Source: an uncultured Lachnospiraceae bacterium (GTDB taxonomy: Bacteria > Bacillota > Clostridia > Lachnospirales > Lachnospiraceae). Taken from it: 8,780 nt of DNA. Location of the stretch: positions 1-8,780 of the forward strand of contig CAJUDH010000004.1 in the NCBI GenBank assembly GCA_910584845.1. The letters run 5' to 3'. Made by a program: the position numbers and the translations under genes. This document shows, piece by piece, positions 1 to 5,670 of this stretch. Numbering within the stretch: the stretch's first letter is position 1; every line of letters begins with the position of its first letter. The notes beneath the pieces are model-generated. The model had not been told where the DNA came from, ran no database searches, and saw only the letters and a list, made by a program, of their open reading frames with translations.

Positions 1-42
1 TAGCATTAAGACCTTGGAGAGGGTCTATAAACACTACTACTT

Positions 43-48
43 TATAAT
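43..48 (+). promoter_or_regulatory. possible -10 box upstream of the lipoprotein gene
   Basis: A perfect TATAAT lies 17 bases before the ATG of the lipoprotein gene. No good -35 hexamer sits 16-18 bases upstream; the closest TTG-containing hexamer (14-19) would need a 23-base spacer. The implied leader is only about 10 bases, so the site may be chance in an AT-rich stretch. A short inverted repeat (GACC/GGTC, 10-25) lies just upstream. Confidence 0.25.
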
Positions 49-65
49 ACGAGCGAGGAAAAAGG

Positions 66-578
66 ATGATGAAAAAAGGATTAGCGAGAGTATCTGTATT
101 TATGATGGCGGCTGCTATAGCAGCGTCTGTTGCGGCTTGTACGCCTCAGGATAAGAAGGGCGGAGCAAAGAACCAGACAGAAACAACGGTTCAGGCCAAG
201 GTATCCAAGGAGAAGGCGAAGAAAGAGAAAACGAAAAAGCCGGAAAAGAAGAAGGATGAGAATGCCAAGAAAGAGATGCCAACGAAAGCAGTGGAAGCGC
301 CTGCTAAGGCAACAGAGGAGCCAAAGCAGGAAGCGAAAGAGCCAGGAGCCGGGCCGGCCAAGGGGCCTGGAATCCAGGAGACAGAACCCAAGGCTCCGGC
401 AGGCAATGGTGCGGTGAAACCGTCTGTGGAACCGTCCAAAGGCCAGACCGGAGAAAAAGCGCCTAAAGCTTCGGAGGGGGTAAAAGAACCGGACACCAAG
501 AAGGATGAGAAGAAATCCGCAGCCAATAAGAAGAAAGGGGATGGGAAAACAGGCCAAAAGGGGGAAACGGCGGCATAA
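66..578 (+). CDS. Lys/Glu/Pro/Ala-rich low-complexity lipoprotein
   Basis: This 170-residue protein is probably anchored to the outer face of the cytoplasmic membrane. The first 25 residues form a lipoprotein signal: basic start (MMKKG, R8), hydrophobic Ala-rich core at about 9-21, and lipobox V22-A23-A24-C25, so Cys25 would be lipidated by Lgt and cleaved by LspA. The mature part (about 145 residues) is almost only Lys, Glu, Ala, Pro, Gly, Thr and Ser. After Cys25 I find no aromatic residue, no Leu and no Arg, so no folded domain is expected; it looks like an extended charged tether. The ATG at 66 is chosen because GAGGAA (55-60) sits 5 bases before it; an ATG at 69 is an alternative. It converges on citC. 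No function can be assigned, and the long open frames on its opposite strand are composition artefacts. Confidence 0.8.
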   Translation: MMKKGLARVSVFMMAAAIAASVAACTPQDKKGGAKNQTETTVQAKVSKEKAKKEKTKKPEKKKDENAKKEMPTKAVEAPAKATEEPKQEAKEPGAGPAKGPGIQETEPKAPAGNGAVKPSVEPSKGQTGEKAPKASEGVKEPDTKKDEKKSAANKKKGDGKTGQKGETAA

Positions 579-599
579 AACAAATTAAGAGAGTAGAAT

Positions 600-631
600 C
601 CGGCGGCACTTCTGAAGAGGAAGGCCGCCGG
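600..631. terminator. hairpin between convergent lipoprotein gene and citC
   Basis: CCGGCGGC (600-607) pairs with GCCGCCGG (624-631). The stem extends inward through CTTC (609-612) with GAAG (620-623), leaving A608 bulged and a 7-base loop. It starts 21 bases after the lipoprotein stop. There is no U-run on the plus strand; on the minus strand a loosely T-rich stretch follows. It is therefore an imperfect terminator candidate, possibly used by both converging genes. The rest of the gap, 632-774, shows no gene or clear signal. Confidence 0.45.
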
Positions 632-774
632 AACCGTTAGAAAGGTAAGGGGGCATTTGGAATTTCTCTGTGTAAGCCCAAGGGCAGGCATTGCGGTAAC
701 GAAGAAAAAGCACAAGCCGTTTGGCCGGAAGGGGCAGGGCATGTAGAGGCGCCTGGTTAAGGCCGGCAAGGTTT

Positions 775-1818
775 TCAGTAGTGTATTACATTCTCCGCCC
801 GGCAAATCCTTTCAATTACGGGAGCGGCCTCTTCGCTTGTAAAATAATGAAGGGTAGATGGGGGGACAAATGGCTTCAAAGCTTCAAAGTCGCCGTTTTT
901 AATCAACTGGCGCACGGTGGAGGCGCTGATAGGCTGGTTCCTGGCTTCCTTCCTGGGGATTATAATACAGTCAATGCCTGCCGAAGGGAGTTTGGAGGAC
1001 ATGACCTGGTTGTAAATGCCGGTAACCTGGCTGGCGGGTTCTTCCCCTACATACCGGCGGGACACAGACAAAGCCTCTGCAATTTTGGAAAAGATGATCA
1101 AGTCCAGTTTGGCATGGCCTTTGATTATGGATTCCTCATCTTTTAAAAAATAGCTGGGGAAAGTGGCGTTGCTGATAATGTAAGGGCCGCTGTCATGGCA
1201 GATAACATTGGAAAGATGGGAGGTTCCGGCAAGCACCAGTTTTTTTCGCACAGAAAAAGGGATCAGGCTGGCGTCCTCACTGACAATAAATATGTGGAGG
1301 GTATCACATTGGGAAGCGGCTGTTTCCACAAGGTACTGGTGGCCAAAGGTAAAAGGGTTGGCGTTCATGACCAGCGCGCCAGACAATCCGCCCCTTTTGG
1401 CTTTGGACAAGTTAGCCAGATAGCCGGCAAAACCATTTTTGCGGTTCTCCATAAACGAAAGGGTGCCATCAACCCTTGCGATTTCATAAAAGCCTAAATC
1501 CTGAAAGAATTTTGCAGAGCTGATTTTGGTATAAAGGAATAAGTGGAGGTTTCCTCTGCTATATTGGATGTCCATCAGGTGGGTAATGACCTGATTAAGG
1601 AGGCCCTCACCTTGGTGGGCGCTGCTGACTGCAAAGCAGCGCAGGGTGTTGGCAAAACAGCTTCCGGTAGCAATAATCTGATAATCTTCATCGTACATGG
1701 CACAGATATAATCCAGGTTTGCATCCCGTGAGATGCCTTCCTGCATGAGCAGGGAATCGACCTGGGCAAGGCTGCGGCGGTCTGTGGGATAAACCTGGGA
1801 GATTGTATATTCGGACAT
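775..1818 (-). CDS. citC: [citrate (pro-3S)-lyase] ligase CitC
   Basis: CitC activates citrate lyase in the cytoplasm by using ATP and acetate to acetylate the thiol of the phosphoribosyl-dephospho-CoA group on the acyl carrier subunit CitD. The protein is 347 residues, close to the usual length of about 350. Residues 1-120 form a GNAT-like domain with an acetyl-CoA-loop-like HQGEGLLNQV (68-77). The nucleotidyltransferase domain follows, with NPFTFGH at 154-160 (the HxGH-type ATP site), RYVGEEP at 255-261 and ISASTVR at 297-303, all typical of CitC. I chose the ATG at 1816-1818 because AGGAGG lies just upstream of it and because family proteins start there; a frame open to 1920 would add 34 unrelated residues. 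It follows citXG by 65 bases and is probably co-transcribed with it. No key residue appears lost, so the enzyme is probably intact. Confidence 0.93.
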   Translation of the reverse strand: MSEYTISQVYPTDRRSLAQVDSLLMQEGISRDANLDYICAMYDEDYQIIATGSCFANTLRCFAVSSAHQGEGLLNQVITHLMDIQYSRGNLHLFLYTKISSAKFFQDLGFYEIARVDGTLSFMENRKNGFAGYLANLSKAKRGGLSGALVMNANPFTFGHQYLVETAASQCDTLHIFIVSEDASLIPFSVRKKLVLAGTSHLSNVICHDSGPYIISNATFPSYFLKDEESIIKGHAKLDLIIFSKIAEALSVSRRYVGEEPASQVTGIYNQVMSSKLPSAGIDCIIIPRKEARNQPISASTVRQLIKNGDFEALKPFVPPSTLHYFTSEEAAPVIERICRAENVIHY

Positions 1819-1883
1819 TATTTCCTCCTTCTTCGGCGTACTTTTTGCGCCGTCCCGGCATATTTGCAGGTTCCCCCACAAAT

Positions 1884-3239
1884 TTACACTTCGGTTTCTA
1901 AAAAATATAATAAGTAACAAACTGCCAACAGGTCAGCGCTTCCGCCAGGCGACAGGTTCTTTTGTATAAATTCGAGGTCCAGTTGACGTAAGGATTCCGG
2001 ATCGGGATAAGGGTTTTCGGCCAATAGGCCCTTGACCTGTGAAACGGTTTCCTGCCAGGCAGAGAGGCTGCTTCTGGCAATCAGATTGGTGTCGGTTGCG
2101 GCGGTGATTAAGGCAAGGAGTGCACCGCAGCCGGCACGGTTTAAGCCAAATCCCTTTAAAAGGCCTTTCTTTAGGGCCGGCAGCCCCACGTCTTTCACGG
2201 CGGGAAGGCCCGCCTCCATCTGCCCTCTGATTCCGGTGATGCCATGGTCCAGATATAATTTTTGCCCTATGGTTACGGCAGTTTCCTTGGTAAGCCCGTA
2301 AAAGTCGGATTCAACCAACCCTTTTGTCATGGCAGAGCATTCTTTCAAAACCACATCAGGGCGCTTCCACTGTTCTCTTGGCAGACGGCCCAGGGAGGCG
2401 CACAGGACCCCCATGGAAAAAACGGCGCCTTTATGGGTATTGATGCCTTTTGTTGCGGAAAACATATCTGCTTCCCCTTTTCTGCCGCAGGGGCGCAGCC
2501 GGAGGAAAGTCTGTTTGGCAGGAAAGCCGGCGGTTTGCCTTCCGATCTGTGTGCAGGCCTGGAAATAGGGCCAAAGTGCGCTGGCGCTGTCCATAAACGT
2601 AAAAATATCCATATCCTTGTGGCTGCCGTTTCCTTCCCGGTCTACCAATCCCGGTTTAGGGGTTGTGCAGACTTCATAGAGGAGGGCCCTGCATGCCAGC
2701 CTGGCAGCAAGGGTGCTGTCTTCTTTTTCCACGGCATGCATTAATATATCACGGGTTTTTGCCTGGAGCTGTTCTACCGTATGGGTACGGCTGCGGGCGC
2801 ATTCCTTGGCAGGCCCGCCGCAGATCAGGCAGCGGCGGGGCCCAAGGCCCAGCCGGGAACGGCTTATTTTCTTACCGTCCGGTTTCAGGACGTCCATATC
2901 AAACAGCCTTCCGATTTCCCAGCAGTCTTCAACGGAACAAGTGACCTCTTTTAAAAGGAGCGGGTCTGCGTCGATGAGGTAGCAGGCTTCACTTCCGGTA
3001 AGCTCATGGACTTCCTCCCAATGGGTACATGGGAGGTGCAAAGAATCCAATTGTTCTTTTAAATAGCGTTTCCCCAGCTCAAAACCATTTCGGATCAGCG
3101 GGCCCGCTTTTACAGGCCCGGCAATGTTCATGGTAAAGCAGACCATGGGGAGCCGGTACTGTGCCAGCAGCTTCTGCTGCCAGGCAAACCGGCGCTCTCT
3201 GGCATCCAGCATTTCCGCTAATGTTACCTGATATTCCAT
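1884..3239 (-). CDS. citXG: CitX-CitG fusion: apo-citrate lyase prosthetic-group transferase and triphosphoribosyl-dephospho-CoA synthase
   Basis: This bifunctional cytoplasmic enzyme of 451 residues makes and attaches the citrate lyase prosthetic group. Residues 1 to about 170 are CitX, which transfers the nucleotide group to a Ser of apo-CitD; the family signature GPRRCLICGGPAKEC is at 133-147, followed by RTHT. Residues from about 171 to 451 are CitG, which makes 2'-(5''-triphosphoribosyl)-3'-dephospho-CoA from ATP and dephospho-CoA. Its signatures are TTPKPGLVDREGNGSHKDMD (192-211), GINTHKGAVFSMG (265-277), TGIRGQMEAGLPAV (335-348) and GGSADLLA (432-439). Such fusions are known, for example CitXG of Haemophilus influenzae. 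The ATG at 3237-3239 has AAAGGAGA 4 bases upstream. It is the first intact gene of the unit with citC; the lyase subunit genes citDEF do not flank it. Confidence 0.93.
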   Translation of the reverse strand: MEYQVTLAEMLDARERRFAWQQKLLAQYRLPMVCFTMNIAGPVKAGPLIRNGFELGKRYLKEQLDSLHLPCTHWEEVHELTGSEACYLIDADPLLLKEVTCSVEDCWEIGRLFDMDVLKPDGKKISRSRLGLGPRRCLICGGPAKECARSRTHTVEQLQAKTRDILMHAVEKEDSTLAARLACRALLYEVCTTPKPGLVDREGNGSHKDMDIFTFMDSASALWPYFQACTQIGRQTAGFPAKQTFLRLRPCGRKGEADMFSATKGINTHKGAVFSMGVLCASLGRLPREQWKRPDVVLKECSAMTKGLVESDFYGLTKETAVTIGQKLYLDHGITGIRGQMEAGLPAVKDVGLPALKKGLLKGFGLNRAGCGALLALITAATDTNLIARSSLSAWQETVSQVKGLLAENPYPDPESLRQLDLEFIQKNLSPGGSADLLAVCYLLYFLETEV

Positions 3240-3264
3240 AGCTTCTCCTTTCCTGCCAGCCGGT

Positions 3265-3462
3265 TTATTGCCGGCCGGCCTTTAATGCGTCCACAAAAGC
3301 CCGTGCCTGAGGCAGTTTCATGGATTCACGCTGACAGATGATGTAGGTGCGGCGGCTTCGACTTTTGGAGTAAAATGAATTCCCTGGCAGGGACGGAAGG
3401 TTTCCGATTCCTGTGTGCCCTTTTATAATATAATAATTTGTGGTATATGGGAAGCCTGTTTT
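3265..3462 (-). pseudogene. C-terminal remnant of a probable LysR-type regulator
   Basis: Reading the minus strand in the frame that ends with TAA at 3265-3267 gives 65 residues without a start, closed upstream by TAG at 3463-3465. The last 30 or so residues (RRTYIICQRE, then LPQARAFVDALKAG) match the pattern at the end of LysR effector domains: a beta strand, then a helix ending in a FxxxL-type segment. The upstream part is less convincing, so the homology may start only around 3360-3390. The remnant stops 25 bases before the citXG start. A hairpin with stem GCCGG/CCGGC (3259-3263 with 3271-3275) covers its end. I infer that the 5' part was deleted or replaced, possibly in connection with the palindromic element at 3562-3726. 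A chance open frame cannot be excluded. Confidence 0.5.
3425..3453 (-). promoter_or_regulatory. candidate promoter for citXG-citC
   Basis: On the minus strand, TTCCCA (3448-3453, 4 of 6 matches to TTGACA) and TATTAT (3425-3430) are separated by exactly 17 bases. A transcript would start near 3417 and carry a leader of about 180 bases that includes the LysR remnant. The local AT-richness makes chance matches likely. Confidence 0.3.
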
Positions 3463-3561
3463 CTATGAAGACAATTCCTGAAGTTTCAGTCAAAAATGGA
3501 ATGGTTCTGTATTTTCAACAACTAAGCACAACGAACCTCATTTACTGCCAACAAAAACAAA

Positions 3562-3726
3562 CTAGTGTACTGACTTATTTACATTTCGCCAAATGACTTG
3601 CCTGAATTTCCATCTGCTGCGTTGTTGTCGGTCAACGATGCCACCGCATCGCCTCCCTCCGCCGCCTTGCAGGCTGAAAATTCATTCTGTGTCATTTAGC
3701 TGAAAGTAAACGAGTCAGTACACTAG
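3562..3726. repeat. 165-nt imperfect palindrome, MITE-like element
   Basis: The outer arms 3562-3597 and 3691-3726 are inverted repeats. They share a perfect 14-base end, CTAGTGTACTGACT, and a matching inner AAATGAC; I count 29 of 36 paired positions. Pairing continues inward less regularly (GAATTT at 3604-3609 with AAATTC at 3678-3683, then CTGC with GCAG). It ends in a perfect hairpin CGATGC-CACC-GCATCG at 3636-3651, close to the exact centre. The whole unit could thus fold as one long hairpin in either strand. There is no meaningful coding frame. Size, symmetry and precise ends fit a non-autonomous mobile element (MITE) or a dispersed palindromic repeat. I see no clear target-site duplication beyond the CTAG that is part of both ends. 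Both strands could form the hairpin, so it could also end transcription. Confidence 0.7.
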
Positions 3727-3965
3727 ATGAGGGGCTTCCCAAAACCGGCCAACGGTGTATAATAGGGCTTATAGCAAGTATGCTTTTGGTTCCCTTAAAA
3801 GCCGCAAGGGATAGGGGCTTTTGAAACGTGCTGGCCGGAGGCAGAAACGGTAGGAATAAAGTTGAATTTTCCTGTCACACCCCCGGTTTTCGGTTGTCTA
3901 ATCCAATACGGGAGATAAATCCCGGATAAAAGCCTGCCTGAAAGGCAGCGGAAAGAGAGGGAAAG
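3727..3965 (+). other. non-coding leader region of the sigma factor gene
   Basis: No gene is seen here. A TATAAT at 3758-3763 has only a weak -35 partner (3735-3740). Downstream are two mutually exclusive stems: TCCCTT (3791-3796) with AAGGGA (3806-3811), or AAAAGCC (3797-3803) with GGCTTTT (3816-3822). After the ECF-type promoter come two further small hairpins, CGGGA/TCCCG (3909-3924) and CTGCC/GGCAG (3934-3948). A purine-rich ribosome binding site (AGAGAGGGAAAG) leads directly to the ATG at 3966. I do not recognise a known riboswitch. Confidence 0.4.
3873..3901 (+). promoter_or_regulatory. ECF-sigma-type promoter upstream of the sigma gene
   Basis: TGTCACA (3873-3879) is followed after 16 bases by GTCTAA (3896-3901). 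This resembles the TGTCACA-N16-CGTC pattern described for ECF41-type sigma factors, with the first C of the -10 motif replaced by T. It predicts a start near 3908 and a leader of about 58 bases. The position in front of an ECF gene suggests autoregulation, which is common for such factors; this is inference from one site. Confidence 0.5.
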
Positions 3966-4811
3966 ATGAGGCAATCAACAGATAATGAATTACAGGCTTT
4001 GATCGGCCAGGCTGTGGCCGGGGACAAGCAGTCTATGGAAACCCTGCTTGTGGGTGTACAGGATCTGGTGTTTAACCTTTCTCTAAGGATGCTTGGGACA
4101 TTTCCGGATGCAGAAGACGCTTCCCAAGACATTTTGCTGAAGGTTATGACCCACCTTCCATCGTTTAGGGGAGAGAGCGCCTTCTCCACCTGGGTATTTT
4201 CCATTGCAGTGAACCATTTGAAAAACTATAAGAAACATAGGTTTGCCAAGTATCCGTTCAGTTTTGACTACTATGGGGACGATATACTCCATGCAAAAGT
4301 CCAGGAAGTGCCGGACTTGACCCAGGACGTGGAGAAGGCCGTTCTGGCGGAGGAATTGAAACAGTCCTGCACCAATGTTATGCTCCAGTGCCTGGACACA
4401 GAAAGCAGATGCATCTTTATTTTGGGGATCATGTTCCGGGTGGACAGCAGGATTGCCGGGGATATTTTGGGGATTACGCCTGAGGCATACCGGCAGCGGC
4501 TGTCCCGGGTGCGGAAAAAGATGGCAGGTTTCTTAACGGAATACTGCGGCGAGTACGGAAAGGGGGCCTGCCATTGTGGGGAAAGGGTCAACTACGCGAT
4601 TAAAAACCACCGGATCCACCCTTCCCGGCTGGATTTTTACAATGCCGTGCCAAAGCAGGTTATGCTTGACGTGACTGCGGCTATGGAAGAGATTGATGCC
4701 ATTTCCCAGGAGTTTTCTTTTTTCCGGCTCTATGAGCCTCCGGAGAGGCTGAAAATGTTTCTTTTAAATTTTTTGGACGGTGCGGCTTTTTCGGTTGTGG
4801 AAAAGGGGTAG
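3966..4811 (+). CDS. ECF-type RNA polymerase sigma factor with C-terminal cysteine-containing extension
   Basis: This 281-residue protein directs RNA polymerase to its own class of promoters. Sigma region 2 spans about 26-95, with the core-binding and -10 segment AEDASQDILLKV (49-60) and the FSTWVFSIAVNHLKN stretch (73-87). Region 4 is about 133-186, with a helix-turn-helix around IAGDILGITPEAYRQRLSRV (163-182). Typical ECF factors end near there; this one has about 90 more residues. The tail opens with Cys194, Cys202, His203 and Cys204 (CGEYGKGACHC), then AIKNHRIHPSRLDF (211-224). I recall similar Cys-rich tails in other ECF factors and infer metal binding or redox sensing. No anti-sigma gene adjoins it, so the tail may do the regulating. 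The start is set by the preceding purine-rich ribosome binding site. The next gene starts 47 bases downstream and may share its transcript. Confidence 0.88.
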   Translation: MRQSTDNELQALIGQAVAGDKQSMETLLVGVQDLVFNLSLRMLGTFPDAEDASQDILLKVMTHLPSFRGESAFSTWVFSIAVNHLKNYKKHRFAKYPFSFDYYGDDILHAKVQEVPDLTQDVEKAVLAEELKQSCTNVMLQCLDTESRCIFILGIMFRVDSRIAGDILGITPEAYRQRLSRVRKKMAGFLTEYCGEYGKGACHCGERVNYAIKNHRIHPSRLDFYNAVPKQVMLDVTAAMEEIDAISQEFSFFRLYEPPERLKMFLLNFLDGAAFSVVEKG

Positions 4812-4858
4812 GAACCCTTGTGGCACACAGGATGTACGGACACAAAATGGAGGCAGAC

Positions 4859-5565
4859 ATGGATACGCAAAAGATTTTAAGTTATCTGGGGAATTTAAGG
4901 GAAAATAATAACCGGGAGTGGTATCATGCCCATAAGGCGGAATTTAAGGAGGCCAAGGAAGAGTTTGAGGCCCTTATACGGGAACTGATGATAGGGATCG
5001 GGGCATTTGACGCAAGTATCCTTCACAATGAGCCGAAAAGCCTGACCTTTAAGCTGGTGAGGGATACCAGGTTCAGCCACGACAAATCCCCTTACAATCC
5101 GGCATTCCGGGCCCACATCTCTGCCGGGGGGAAGCTGCCTGTGCCGGTGGGGTATTATCTGACGGTCAAGCCGGGGACGGCTCTTTTCTCGGTGGGGGGC
5201 TGTTTGCCGATATGTTTAAGGATGCCACTTCCATGGTGAGGAATTTCATTGCCGCAAACGGCAGGGAGTGGGAGGAAATTCTGCAGGCGGAGGATTTTCA
5301 AAAAATGTTTACCGTACAGGGGGCGGCCCTGAAAAATGTCCCGGCCGGCTTTGACAAAGGGCATCCCCAGGCTTCCTATTTAAAATTCAAAAGCTGGTAT
5401 TTGGAATATCCGGTTCCGGATAAGGAGGTAACGGACGGGGAGGCGTTTGTGGTGCAGGCGGTAAGGGTTTTTAAAGCCATGAAGCCTTTTAACGACTATC
5501 TGAACCGCGCCCTTGACGGTTTTCAAATGCCTGCTTCTGGCTTTACGGGCACCTTTTGCATTTAG
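4859..5565 (+). pseudogene. DUF2461/TIGR02453-family protein, split by a frameshift
   Basis: Two overlapping frames encode one DUF2461 protein of about 235 residues. The first half runs from ATG 4859 to a TGA ending at 5239. It has the family motifs NNNREWY (16-22) and RDTRFSHDKSPYN (68-80), then GYYLTVKPGTALFSVGG. The second half is in another frame, open to 5565, and continues GLFADMFKDATSMVRNFIAA to the C terminus. The switch falls in six G's at 5194-5199: a seventh G would restore a continuous frame. I chose ATG 4859 because GGAGG (4849-4853) lies 5 bases before it; GTG at 4820 in the same frame is less likely. The family's biochemical role is not established. The motifs are well kept on both sides, so the break is recent, phase-variable or a sequencing error. 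It follows the sigma gene by 47 bases. Confidence 0.85.
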
Positions 5566-5568
5566 CAT

Positions 5569-5604
5569 GATTGCAGTACGCAGTTGTTGTTATTTCCTGC
5601 AATC
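5569..5604 (+). other. inverted repeat before the terminator
   Basis: GATTGCAG (5569-5576) and CTGCAATC (5597-5604) form a perfect 8-bp stem with a 20-base loop just after the DUF2461 stop. The first part of the loop, GTACGCAG (5576-5583), is also complementary to CTGCGTAC (5617-5624), which is one arm of the next hairpin. Two alternative foldings therefore compete. Confidence 0.4.
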
Positions 5605-5613
5605 AAAGAAAAG

Positions 5614-5650
5614 GGGCTGCGTACAGGTCCCTTCGTACGACAGCCCTTTT
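5614..5650. terminator. bidirectional intrinsic terminator
   Basis: GGGCTGCGTAC (5614-5624) pairs with GTACG-A-CAGCCC (5635-5646), an 11-bp stem with one bulged A and a 10-base loop. TTTT follows on the plus strand. On the minus strand the stem is followed by a CCCCTTTTCTTT stretch. It lies between the convergent DUF2461 gene and the SLH protein gene, and fits termination of both. Confidence 0.75.
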
Positions 5651-5670
5651 CCATCCTTAACCTGCACTGG

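Noticed and set aside
81..805. Long open frames on the minus strand opposite the lipoprotein gene
   Set aside because: They mirror the Lys/Glu codon bias of the plus-strand gene, have no ribosome binding site or recognisable motif, and the plus-strand frame has a clear lipoprotein signal and ribosome binding site.
1819..1920. N-terminal extension of CitC by 34 residues
   Set aside because: It overlaps the end of citXG, shows no family similarity, and a strong AGGAGG sits just before the ATG at 1816-1818.
3562..3726. Simple rho-independent terminator
   Set aside because: It is far too long, its ends are perfect inverted repeats, and no U-run follows on either strand.
4820..4858. GTG start for the DUF2461 gene
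   Set aside because: The added residues do not fit the family and the ATG at 4859 has a well-placed GGAGG.
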